A stretch of 64,000 bases of DNA, taken from assembly GCA_021832085.1 (NCBI GenBank), contig JAKBLM010000012.1, positions 1-64,000 of the forward strand, in the 5' to 3' direction. Below the pieces are notes generated by a model, which saw nothing but the letters and a program-made list of their open reading frames with translations, ran no database searches and was not told the origin of the DNA. The translations under genes and the position numbers were made by a program. Below, piece after piece: positions 1-8,700 of this stretch; the stretch's first letter is position 1; every line of letters begins with the position of its first letter. This DNA comes from Acidobacteriota bacterium. GTDB lineage: Bacteria > Acidobacteriota > Terriglobia > Acidiferrales > UBA7541.

Positions 1-1273
1 CCGCCTGCAGCCCGGTTCGAAACGCCACCCCCCGGCGTTTCGAACCGGGCTGCAGGCCCTTCGCGAAATCAGCGGCCGACAAAGAAAACGTCAGACCCAA
101 TTTGCTGAACTTGACGGACACAACTCCGCGTCGCTGGATCAGGGGGATGTGAATCAGGGCGCTAGCCGCGCAAGCCAGCACCGCCGCCGCAGCTCCCAGT
201 TGCGCAGAAAGCTGGTTATTGCCCGCCAGCACCGCCGCCGCCGCGGTCGTGCTCGCACTCGAAGCCAGCCCGCCGAGGAATCCGACTGCCAGGAAACCAT
301 GCTCGCCCAGGTATCGCGCCGCCAGCGCGGCAACGATCTCGATGAAAATAAAGAGCGCACTCAACGCTCCCACCCGGCGCAGCGAAACCGGCGATCCCAG
401 CCCGAGCCGCGTGGGCAGCGCGGGTGCCCCGTGGCCCCGGCGGAGCGCAAAGAACAGCGAGATCGCCGTCATCGCCAGGATCGGGGCCAGCCCGTAACGC
501 AGCGCCCTTGGCGCAAAAATCCCCAGGATCACCAGATTCCGTACGAGCATTGCCCCGGTCGCAAACAGCGTCGAGGAAACGATCAGATTCGTTTCGCCAA
601 CTTCCAGATCGGCCAGTGTGCGCGAGATTTGCGCCACCGTCGCCGAACTGTTCACTAGGCCGCCGAGGATCGCCGAATAATAAAGCCCGCGCCTGCCGAG
701 CGCCCGCAGCAACACATAGTTCAGGAAGCCCAGACCTGCCAGGATCACCACCACAACCCATGCTTCGTGCGGATTCAGCAGGTTCCACCTGTCAACGTAG
801 CGGTTAGGCAGCAGCGGATAGATCACGAACGCCAGCAGCCCCATCAGCACTGCCCCGCGAATCTCTTCCAGCCGCAAGTCCCCGGCCAGCCGCACCAGTT
901 CCGACTTCCAGGCCAGCAGACCGGTCATCAGCAGCGCCGCGGCGACAGCGGTGAAATAGTGCTGCTGCGCGATCAGCACCCCGAGTACCAGGGTCACCAG
1001 CAGCGCCACCGAGGTGGTGATTTCCAGCGTCTGGTGAATCCGGAGACTATGCGCGTTCACGAATCCCACCAGCACCACCGCCCCGACTAGCGCCACCAGC
1101 GCCATCCACGGGGAGATCAGCCACGCCAGCATCCCAAGCAGCGAGGCCAGCGCGAACGTTCGCACTCCCAGTTCCTTGTGCGCCCATTCCCGCTCCAGCC
1201 CCACCAGCAGGCCCACCGCAAGCGCCACGACGATCTTCGTCGCGATTTGGAGCGGTGGGAAATGCGTGTTCAT
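1..1273 (-). CDS. MgtC/SapB family membrane protein with DUF4010 domain (3' end outside window)
   Basis: At least 424 codons are open from an ATG at 1273 to the left edge of the window with no stop, so the C-terminus is not seen. The N-terminus carries the MgtC/SapB signature (GLLVGLERE near residue 25) and then a chain of hydrophobic helices. The C-terminal half, including SSATVAQ and a second Ser/Thr-rich stretch (ASSASTTAAAA), fits DUF4010. Family knowledge: these are polytopic inner-membrane proteins, some linked to Mg2+ limitation or acid survival; the transported species is not established. Only a weak GAG lies upstream as a ribosome-binding site. The last ~20 codons before the edge run through a perfect inverted repeat and look like a non-conserved tail. 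Family call is good; substrate unknown. Confidence 0.8.
   Translation of the reverse strand, partial: MNTHFPPLQIATKIVVALAVGLLVGLEREWAHKELGVRTFALASLLGMLAWLISPWMALVALVGAVVLVGFVNAHSLRIHQTLEITTSVALLVTLVLGVLIAQQHYFTAVAAALLMTGLLAWKSELVRLAGDLRLEEIRGAVLMGLLAFVIYPLLPNRYVDRWNLLNPHEAWVVVVILAGLGFLNYVLLRALGRRGLYYSAILGGLVNSSATVAQISRTLADLEVGETNLIVSSTLFATGAMLVRNLVILGIFAPRALRYGLAPILAMTAISLFFALRRGHGAPALPTRLGLGSPVSLRRVGALSALFIFIEIVAALAARYLGEHGFLAVGFLGGLASSASTTAAAAVLAGNNQLSAQLGAAAAVLACAASALIHIPLIQRRGVVSVKFSKLGLTFSLSAADFAKGLQPGSKRRGVAFRTGLQA
3..57. repeat. Perfect 24-bp inverted repeat with 7-nt loop
   Basis: Bases 3-26 are the exact reverse complement of bases 34-57, separated by a C-rich 7-nt spacer. The arms contain CTGCAG and GGTTCGAAA. 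The repeat lies inside the open reading frame of the MgtC/DUF4010 gene at its probable C-terminal tail. There is no T-tract on either side, so it is not a typical intrinsic terminator. It could be a REP-like palindromic element or a sequence-end artefact; I cannot tell which from one copy. Confidence 0.75.
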
Positions 1274-1505
1274 CGGCAACTCGTTTTTGCAAACGGCCTG
1301 CAGCGCTTCCCGGGGCAAAGGTATGCCATGCCGAGCGCCTCAGGCCATAGCTCGCGTCCGCACAGGGCCGTTCTTGCCGCCGCTCGCGAGGACCGGGCCG
1401 TTTCTCCATGGTTCCCTCGGCCGTGCCACGCCGGGGAAGATCGTACTGCTCCCCAGGCCCTCCGCCCTCCGTAGCCAAGACTCCACCGAGTTTTCGGTAT
1501 CCGGC

Positions 1506-1907
1506 TCAGCCGATCACCGCGGTGCAGTGGGCGCAGCGCTTGGCCGCGATCGGAATCTCGCTCAAGCACTCAGGGCACTTGCGCGTTGTCGGATCGGCCG
1601 GCGGTTCCTTGTGCGAGCGGGCGACCAGTGCGTTCATCGGTACGACGACGAAGTAGTAGACGACCAGAGACACGATCAGGAAGGAAATCACCGCGTTGAC
1701 GAAATCGCCGTAGAGGAATTTGCTGCGGTTGATAGTGAAGAAAAAGCCCGAAAAATCCGGTTTTTGAAAGATCGCCGCGATGAAGGGCGTCAGCAAGTCC
1801 TTGGTGAACGAGGCGACTACCGTGGCGAAGGCGGCGCCTATGACTATGCCCACCGCCATGTCGACCACGTTACCGCGAAGCAGAAATTGCTTAAAGCCGC
1901 TAGCCAT
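1506..1907 (-). CDS. mscL: Large-conductance mechanosensitive channel MscL with C-terminal zinc-ribbon-like tail
   Basis: 133 aa. The N-terminus (FKQFLLRGNVVDMAVGIVIG) is the MscL S1/TM1 signature, followed by TM2 (AVISFLIVSLVVYYFVV). The protein forms a homopentameric inner-membrane pore that opens under membrane tension to release solutes in hypo-osmotic shock. After TM2 the protein does not end in the usual short charged helix: it carries two Cys pairs, C-P-E-C and C-A-H-C, about 12 residues apart, which look like a small zinc ribbon. The start ATG follows a GGAGA ribosome-binding site. It is co-directional with the MgtC-like gene about 230 bp downstream. Confidence 0.95.
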   Translation of the reverse strand: MASGFKQFLLRGNVVDMAVGIVIGAAFATVVASFTKDLLTPFIAAIFQKPDFSGFFFTINRSKFLYGDFVNAVISFLIVSLVVYYFVVVPMNALVARSHKEPPADPTTRKCPECLSEIPIAAKRCAHCTAVIG

Positions 1908-2084
1908 GTCGGGTCTCCTTTGGAATTCCCGTTTCGGGTTCGGGAAGATTCCCGATGGAGACTACGGCACCCGGCGGGCAAGTCAAGACAAAAGTCGTAC
2001 CTGCTGCTCCCCTGGTGACCAAAATCACCGCACGTCCCACGCTTGGTGCCATAATGCGCACAGGCGGACGCGGAGAGGAGCAAC

Positions 2085-2339
2085 ATGACTGCCTGGGTCT
2101 ATTTCGCCGCCGCCATTGTGTTGGCTGCCTGGATCGGTGCCGCATTCCTGATCCGTCGATGGGGGCCGGGCCGCTTCCGGCGCCGCGTCCTATGCCCCCG
2201 GGATAACGTGCCAACGCATGTACTTGCGCTCGTAACCGAGGCCGGCTATGGTGCCATCGCCACGACCGACGTGGTGAAATGCGATCTGCTGGGCTCAGGG
2301 CCGGTGACTTGCAATAAGCATTGCCTGGCCCGTCTCTGA
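2085..2339 (+). CDS. Small membrane-anchored protein with conserved-looking cysteines
   Basis: 84 aa, unknown function. One N-terminal transmembrane helix (about residues 5-24) is followed by a short basic stretch and a soluble part with four cysteines: one in a C-P pair near residue 37, then one in VVKCDLL, then C-N-K-H-C close to the end. A good ribosome-binding site (GGAGAGGAG) lies 5-6 bases before the ATG, which is the best evidence that it is real. The arrangement (TM, C-P, V-x-C, C-x3-C-L) resembles short proteins common in acidobacterial genomes that have no assigned role. The Cys set could bind metal or form a redox site; this is inference. Confidence 0.6.
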   Translation: MTAWVYFAAAIVLAAWIGAAFLIRRWGPGRFRRRVLCPRDNVPTHVLALVTEAGYGAIATTDVVKCDLLGSGPVTCNKHCLARL

Positions 2340-2438
2340 GCCCCATCGGCGAATCGGCGAGGCAGCCGGGAAACGGAACGCCTCCTCGGCGCGCCTCGCC
2401 GCTCTCTTGCCGCTTTTTCGGCGCCCGGCCGGAATCGG

Positions 2439-3056
2439 TCAGGGCTGCACTCCCATCTCCGATTCCATCTCCCGGTACTGCGATTTCCACTGGTTCATTT
2501 CCCGTGAAATCTGTTGCGCGCTCTTCCTCACCTGTTTCGCGTTTGGGTCGGTCTTGCCCAATTCCATGTCCAGCCGGCCCAACTGGCTGTTGACGCGCTG
2601 CCGGATCTGGTTCATCTTTTCCACCCGATTCCGCAGCGCCGCCTGCTGTTCCTGGCTCATGCCATTCATCAGCCGCTCATGCTCCTGGTCCATGGTGCGC
2701 AGTTGGTCGCGCAGTTGATCGCGCTGCCGGCGGGCCGCGGCAGCGTCAAAAGTCTTCGAGCGGGTGAGGCGGTCCATGTCCCGAGCCTGCTGGCGAATGC
2801 GATCGGCGGTTCGGGTGCAGTCGCGGAGCTGGTCGCGTTGCTGGTCGGTGGCACGAATGCGCTGGCGGTCCATCGTGCCTTGGCCTGTGGAGGGCACTTG
2901 CCCTCGCTCTTGGCCGGTGGTGGGCCTCTGTTGCGGGCGTCCCTGGCCTCCTTGTCCCGCGCCGCCCGGTCGTCCTTGCATGGCGATTGCGGGTGAGGCA
3001 AGCAGCAGCCCTGCTGCTATGATGAGTACACGTCTGGTTCCATTGCCATTCTTCAT
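2439..3056 (-). CDS. Secreted Gln/Arg-rich coiled-coil protein of unknown function
   Basis: 205 aa. A clear signal peptide (basic MKNGNGTRR, hydrophobic core, cleavage near AIA-M) is followed by a low-complexity G/Q/P/R linker (about residues 26-62). A long, highly charged helical region then runs to the end, full of RQRDQLRDQL-type heptads that predict a coiled coil. A GGGAGAG ribosome-binding site precedes the ATG. Periplasmic location and oligomeric coiled coil are inferred from sequence; there is no recognisable enzymatic domain. It stands alone between convergent and divergent neighbours. Confidence 0.7.
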   Translation of the reverse strand: MKNGNGTRRVLIIAAGLLLASPAIAMQGRPGGAGQGGQGRPQQRPTTGQERGQVPSTGQGTMDRQRIRATDQQRDQLRDCTRTADRIRQQARDMDRLTRSKTFDAAAARRQRDQLRDQLRTMDQEHERLMNGMSQEQQAALRNRVEKMNQIRQRVNSQLGRLDMELGKTDPNAKQVRKSAQQISREMNQWKSQYREMESEMGVQP

Positions 3057-3493
3057 CGCGAACTCTCCCTTTCCCTTTCGGTTTTCGGCCCCATTTCCCC
3101 CTCGCGCGAGGATCCTGGACAGAGCCTCATACGCCCACCCCAGCCGGAAATGGCCGAAATCGTCCCTTTTCCCAGCAGCGGTGCATCTTGGTCGCCAGAT
3201 CCGAAGCCGCCAGAGTGCCCCTCATCTCTCTGTAGGGAAATGGGATAGCGTACTAAGCCCTCCTAGGACGGCATTCCGCCGGCGGCCGGCAGGCGAAAAA
3301 CCGCGCCGGAAGTGGGGTAACTCTCGCAGGCCGGTTGACCTAGCCCACTAGCGGGCGGCGCAGGGAAGGCTATCGGCTTGAACGGGAATCTGTAGCCGGC
3401 GTGATAGGATGAACGCGGGATTGGGCCGAGTTGTGCCCGAATCGAGGGCCGGAAACACGGGGATCGCGGCGGGCGCGCGCGTCAGGGATCGGG
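3057..3493. other. Intergenic region, no gene seen
   Basis: About 440 bp between the divergent coiled-coil gene and the ABC transporter operon. No reading frame here has protein-like composition or a ribosome-binding site. A weak promoter candidate for the ABC operon (TTGAAC at 3378, TGATAG at 3402, 18-nt spacing) is the only signal noted. The upstream extension of the ATPase frame (from 3431) has no family similarity. Confidence 0.5.
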
Positions 3494-4201
3494 ATGGGCA
3501 AAATTCTCTTGGAGGTCAAAAATCTGAGCGTCACTTTAGGCGGCACGCCAGTCCTGTCCGAGCTCAGTTTCAGCGTTGAGGAAGGAGAGATCCTCACCAT
3601 CCTCGGCCCGAACGGTTCCGGGAAAACCGTCTTGCTCAAGGCCCTGCTTGGATTGCTGCCTTTCACGGGCGAAGTGAACTGGCACAAGAAACCGCGGATT
3701 GGCTACCTGCCCCAGGGACTCAACCAGATGTCGGTCAGGGACATGCCGCTGACTGTCGAGGACTTTTTCGCCCTCAAGAAACTCAAGCGCGACCAAGTGT
3801 TGCGTTACCTGCCCTTGGTCGGGCTCGAAAGCGGTGTCCTGAACAAGCGTGCGGGCTACCTCTCTGGCGGAGAATTTCAAAGGATGCTGGTCGCCTGGGT
3901 CCTTGCTTCGCGCCCGGAGGTGTTGTTCCTGGATGAGCCGACGACGGCCATCGACGTCGTCGGCGGCGAAACCATCTATTCCCTCCTCAAGAACATCTGG
4001 CGGGAGCAGAATCTGACGATGTTTGTCGTTACCCATGACCTCAACATCGTCTATGCGCATTCGACCCATGTCCTCTGCCTTTCGCGATTCGCGCACACCT
4101 GCTACGGCATTCCGAAAGAGGTTCTGACCCCGGAAGTCTTGAACGATATGTACGCGACCGACGTGAAGTTCTACACGCACCCGGGAACTTTGTCCCAATG
4201 A
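3494..4201 (+). CDS. Metal ABC transporter ATP-binding protein (ZnuC/MntA-type)
   Basis: 235 aa. It has a complete ABC ATPase set: Walker A GPNGSGKT near residue 39, Q-loop (YLPQGLNQ), signature LSGGEFQRM, Walker B VLFLDEPTTAID, and the switch His in VVTHDLN. The family is the metal-chelate/zinc-manganese class (ABC-3 partner), judged from the downstream permease and overall similarity to ZnuC. It energises uptake of a divalent metal (Zn2+, Mn2+ or Fe2+); which one cannot be read from the sequence. The ATG at 3494 is preferred over an upstream in-frame start because it gives the standard N-terminus (KILLEVKNLSV). Its stop overlaps the permease start (ATGA), so the two are translationally coupled. 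Confidence 0.88.
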   Translation: MGKILLEVKNLSVTLGGTPVLSELSFSVEEGEILTILGPNGSGKTVLLKALLGLLPFTGEVNWHKKPRIGYLPQGLNQMSVRDMPLTVEDFFALKKLKRDQVLRYLPLVGLESGVLNKRAGYLSGGEFQRMLVAWVLASRPEVLFLDEPTTAIDVVGGETIYSLLKNIWREQNLTMFVVTHDLNIVYAHSTHVLCLSRFAHTCYGIPKEVLTPEVLNDMYATDVKFYTHPGTLSQ

Positions 4202-4965
4202 CCCCCCATCTCCTGCTGAGTTTGATCAGCGGCGTGTTCATCGCCGGCTCGGCGGCCTACCTCGGTACGCTCATGCTCTCGCGGAAAATGGCCGTCGTTG
4301 CCGGACCGCTCGGGCACCTCGCGCTACCCGGCGCCGCGTTGGCGCTGGTCTACGGCTTCAACCTCTCGCTTGGCGCATTCCCCTTCGTTGTCGTGGGAAT
4401 CCTGCTCATCTGGCGCCTGGAGATCCGGACGAAACTCCAGATGGAAGCCCTGACAGCGATCGTTTTCGCCACCGGTGTGGCCGCCGCTTTTCTCTTCCTG
4501 CCTATCAACAAGGCCGAAGCTGCGCTGGTCGGCGACATTTCGAAAGTCGGCCTCTATGCCACGATTGCCTCCGTGATTCTGGGTTCGCTCGTTTTCCTTG
4601 CCGTCAATCGCAGCTATTCGGAAATCATGCTGATCAACATCCAGGAGGATCTGGCGAAGACCGAGGGCATCAACGTCCGCCTCTACAACCTGATCTACCT
4701 TCTGGCCATCGCGATCATCGTCGCCCTTGGAGTCGATCTGGTGGGTGGGCTGATGACGGCGGCGCTGGTGGCGATCCCGGCCGCCGCGGCAAAAAACGTG
4801 AGCAAAACGCTGCGGCAGTTCGGCGTGCTTTCAGGAATGTTCGGCGCCGCCTCGGCCATCGTCGGGATCCTCTCTTCCGCCGCCACCGGCTTTCCCGCCG
4901 GTCCTCTCGTCATTCTCACCAGCGCGGCGATTTTCGCAATCACCGTGCCGGCCTCCCGCGTGTAA
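4198..4965 (+). CDS. Metal ABC transporter permease, ABC-3 family (ZnuB/MntB-type)
   Basis: 255 aa, seven to eight predicted transmembrane helices. It shows the features of the ABC-3 zinc/manganese permease family: an early GPLGHLALPGAALA motif and a late VDLVGGLMTAALVAIPAA motif, where family members carry the substrate-translocation helix. It forms the inner-membrane channel paired with the ATPase at 3494. No periplasmic metal-binding lipoprotein (ZnuA/MntC) and no Fur/Zur/MntR-type regulator lie nearby, which is unusual; the binding protein must be encoded elsewhere or have been lost. Confidence 0.85.
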   Translation: MTPHLLLSLISGVFIAGSAAYLGTLMLSRKMAVVAGPLGHLALPGAALALVYGFNLSLGAFPFVVVGILLIWRLEIRTKLQMEALTAIVFATGVAAAFLFLPINKAEAALVGDISKVGLYATIASVILGSLVFLAVNRSYSEIMLINIQEDLAKTEGINVRLYNLIYLLAIAIIVALGVDLVGGLMTAALVAIPAAAAKNVSKTLRQFGVLSGMFGAASAIVGILSSAATGFPAGPLVILTSAAIFAITVPASRV

Positions 4966-5212
4966 ACCCGACCGCGCCCGAAGCCCGCGAAACCGACGGT
5001 CGGCCGGCATCGCCCCAGCCGTGGCCCGGGAGCGAAACCCTCGTCCAGCCGCCGCGCCAGGCGTTTTGCGATGAGGAGTATGACGCCGTACATGGGTGCT
5101 TTTCCCGTTGCATCCCGGCGCTTTCTTCCGCCGCCTTGCAAGCCGCTGTGATTCCGCCGCGTACGAGGGCTGAGTGTGGAGCAACAAGTCTAATGAAGCA
5201 GCCAACCGCTAG

Positions 5213-5224
5213 CTGACCGGTCAG
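5213..5224. promoter_or_regulatory. 12-bp palindrome resembling a TetR-family operator
   Basis: CTGACCGGTCAG is a perfect palindrome immediately followed by another TCAG. This composition is typical of operators of TetR/AcrR regulators that control efflux pumps. It lies just upstream of the ABC-2 permease remnant, which fits a decayed efflux operon. No TetR gene remains in the window, so the assignment is inference. Confidence 0.35.
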
Positions 5225-5235
5225 TCAGAAGGCCC

Positions 5236-5440
5236 TGCGGTCGTTCCCCGATCACGAGCTTGCCCGCGGTGTTTCAGCGGCTCTCCAACGTCGATCCGCT
5301 ACTTCCTAGTGGTGATCCGCGGAGTCTACCTGAAAGGCGTTGGCCTGGAGACGCTCTGGCCGCAGATGGCTGCGATGGCCGCTTTCGCGGTGTTGACCCT
5401 GACGATCAGCGTCTTCCGCTTCCGCAAGTCGATGGAATAG
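5236..5440 (+). pseudogene. Frameshifted C-terminal remnant of an ABC-2 type transporter permease
   Basis: Two consecutive reading frames together spell the end of an ABC-2 (YhhJ/YbhR-like) permease. The first frame gives PITSLPAVFQRLSNVDPL. The second, starting about 5301, gives RYFLVVIRGVYLKGVG, then LWPQM, a final TM helix and the FRFRKSME terminus with stop at 5438. The hallmark P-L-R-Y-F-L...R-G-x-x-L-K-G-x-G is present only if a frameshift near 5300 is allowed. Everything upstream (4966-5235) that should encode the first ~300 residues is missing. The remnant is therefore not functional; the original was probably a multidrug or lipid exporter subunit. Confidence 0.7.
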
Positions 5441-5593
5441 GTCGTCCGAAGCAAATGACACGGCGAGAAGACCCGCTCGCGCGGCGTGCGGTTAGGATAA
5501 GCAAATAAGTGTCGCGATAACTTCCTGAAGACAGGCCGTATGTGTTAGGCAGCACAAAGGTTAGCTCTCTCAGTGTCGGTTGCAGATTCATTC

Positions 5594-5622
5594 TTGACAT
5601 CGAAGGAATAGTCGACTAGATT
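5594..5622 (+). promoter_or_regulatory. Sigma-70-type promoter upstream of the TonB-dependent receptor
   Basis: Perfect -35 TTGACA (5594-5599), 17-nt spacer, -10 TAGATT (5617-5622). Transcription would start about 5629, leaving an 85-nt leader before the receptor start codon. Confidence 0.65.
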
Positions 5623-5714
5623 GCCGGTGTCCAAGGAGGGGGGCGGGTTCCTAGAAACGTTACGGGCAGCCGTTTCTGCCAGTCCTCTCTAGCCAATCGG
5701 ATCTCAGGAGGTGC

Positions 5715-8700
5715 GTGGTGTGGGGAAAACGCATTTTTGCCCGTCTATTCGTGGTGTGTGCAACCGCATTCCTGGCAACAGCAGCCTGGGGACAGGCTTC
5801 AACCACCCTGCGGGGAGCGGTAACAGATCCGTCCGGTGCCGCGATTCCCGGAGCAACAATCACCATCACAGACACCAGCATTAGCGTTACGCGAAAAACG
5901 ACGACGACGGCGAACGGTACCTACGTATTTACCCAAGTGCCGCCGGGAACCTACATCCTAACGGCAAGAGCGCAAGGCTTCAGCGTCTACCGGCAGACCG
6001 GGGTGGTGCTGCGTGTCGCGCTGCCGGCGACAGTGAACGTCTCGATGAAGGTCGGCGCGGTGACGCAGGTTGTTTCGGTCAGCGGCGAGGCGCCGTTGCT
6101 GAACACAACCAACGCCAGTATCGGCCAAACGATGGGCTCGACCCAGATCGAACAGTTGCCGCTGCTCAAGAGAAACGTGCCGAATCTGCTCAGTTTGCAG
6201 CCGGGTGTCGTCTACACCGGCCCTCGTAGCGATCTCTATCAATATGACACGCGGAGCGGCGCAGTGAACGGCGATCGCAGCGACCAGAACAGCATCACGC
6301 TCGACGGCGTGGACGTGAACGACCAGTTCACGAACAAGCCGTTCAAGAGCGTGTTGCCCGTTACGGATGCCTCGGTGCAGGAGTTTCGCGTCACGACCTC
6401 CAACTTCGGCGCCAAGGAGGGCCGGTCGGCTGGCGCCCAGATCGAATTGGTGACCAAGAGCGGCACGAACCACTTTCACGGCTCGCTCTACGAGTACAAC
6501 CGCTCCGGGGTCGGTGAAGCGAACGATTTCTTCAACAAAACTTCCGAGGCAGCCGCAGGCTTGCCGAACGTCCCTCTGCACCTGGTGCGGAATATCTTCG
6601 GCGGAACAATCGGCGGCCCGATCATCCACAATCGTTTCTTCTTCTTTTTCAACTACGAGGGGCGCCGGGTAGCGCAGGCCAGCAGCGTGGTCCACACGAT
6701 TCCTTCGATGGCCCTCCGCGACGGCATTATCCAGTATTACTGCTCCAGCGCGGCCGACGCGGCGAACCAGTGCCCGGGCGGTTCGGTTACCGGACTGAGC
6801 GGCCAAAAGTACACCGTCGCGCCCGGTACCTACGCGCTGAACGACACGCAACTGAAGGGCATGGACCCGCTCGGCTTTGGCGCTGACCCGGCGGTGCTGA
6901 AATATTTCAACCAGTACCCGGTGCCCAACGACACCAGCGTCGGCGACGGCCTGAACTTTCTGGGCTACCGCTACGCCGCGCCGGAACACCGGTCTTACAA
7001 CTGGATGATCGGCCGGCTCGACTACAAACTCACCCGCAACGGCAATCAGACCCTCTTCATCCGGGGCAGCGGCGAGGACGATACGCTGAACGGCCCGCCC
7101 TTCATGCCGCAGGGATACATCCTGGGCGGTATTCCCGAAACCACGGAAAAAGACCTGAACAAGGGCTTTGTCGCCGGCTACACCGCCCTTTTCGGACCAC
7201 ACTGGGTGAACAACCTCCGCTTCGGCGATACGTACCAGAGCGTGGGTATTTCGGGGAACAGCAGCCAACCCTGGATCTACATTCGCGAACTCAGCCAGGG
7301 AATCAACTACGGCCAGCGTTTCACCGTGCCCGATTACAACATCGTGGACAACGTGAGTTGGACGCACGGGTCGCACAACATGTCGTTCGGCACCAACATC
7401 GACCTGATCCGCCGCGGCAGCCTCAGCCAGACGAACTCGTTCAGCGATGGCATCACCAACGGCGACTATATGAATCCGACCCACCTGGCCGGCACAGGCG
7501 GCCCGCTCGATCCTGCCGCCAACGGCTATCCGGCCGTCAGTTCCGGGTTCGTCAACGGCTACGACTTCCCGCTGGTCGGACTGATGGGGATGGTGACGGA
7601 AGTGGACGCCACCTACAACTACCATCTGAATCCGAACGGCACGGGTACGCCGTTGGCGCAGGGAGCCGCGGTGCCGCGCAATTACGCCATGGACGACTAC
7701 GACTTCTTCTGGCAGGACAGCTGGCAGGCATTGTCGAACCTGACGGTGACCTACGGGCTGAACTACGCCCTGATGGGTCCGATCAGCGAAACGAACGGCC
7801 AGGAGGTTGCGCCGACGTTCCCGCTTGGCCAGTGGTTCAACGAGCGGGGCGTGCGGATGACGAAAGGCTTGCCTTCGAGCGGAGACCCGCTCATCTCGTA
7901 CGCGCAGGCGGGTTCCTTCTACGGCAAGCCCGGCTATTATCCGTGGCAAACCCACAATTTCGGCCCGCGCGTCGGCCTGGCGTGGATGCCGCATCCCCAC
8001 ATCGGCTGGATGCAGAAACTCCTGGGCCGTGGCGGCCAGACAGTGATTCGCGCCGGCTTCGGCATGTATTACGACCACTTCGGCCCGGCGCTCGCCTTGG
8101 CGTTCGATCAGAACGGCGCCTTCGGCCTGGCGACCACGCTCAGCAACTCGGCCGGTTCCGAGACGGTATCATCGGCGCCGCGCCTGACCAGCATGAACGT
8201 CATCCCGCACTACGACAACAACGGCGTCCAGATTTACGCGACTCCGCCACCGGCCAAGTTCCCGGAGACCTTCCCCACTTCCGGGCCGGCCAGTTTCGCG
8301 ATCGCCTATGGGCTCGATAGTGGCATCAAGACGCCGTATACCTATGACATCGACTTCTCGGTGGATCGCCAACTGCCGGGCAACATGGCGATTGATCTTT
8401 CCTATGTCGGTTCGATGGGTCACCGGCTGCTGGTGCAGGCAGACATGGCGACACCGTACAACCTGACAGACCCGGCCACCGGGATCAGCTATTTCCAGGC
8501 GGCCAGGCGCTTCTCGGTGCTGGCCCGTGAGGGCGTCCCGCCGTCTGCCCTCACCAACGCCGCGGTTGGTCCCACCGCACAATACTGGACCGATATGATG
8601 GCGAAGCTCGCGCCGGGCGACCAGTACAATGTGAACGACCCGAACTATGGGTTCGGCTGCGACAACGGGGGCCCGACCTCGAGCCCGGTCGTTGCCGCTT

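Noticed and set aside
3..57. tRNA-like GGTTCGAAA in the inverted repeat
   Set aside because: Resembles a T-loop but no acceptor stem, anticodon arm or 3' CCA region fits around it.
149..658. Arg/Gln-rich forward reading frame
   Set aside because: It is the antisense of the MgtC/DUF4010 gene, with shadow-like composition and no ribosome-binding site.
5958..8078. 706-codon leftward open frame opposite the TonB-dependent receptor
   Set aside because: The receptor frame has full domain logic and codon use; the antisense frame is Val/His/Arg-rich shadow sequence, common in GC-rich DNA.
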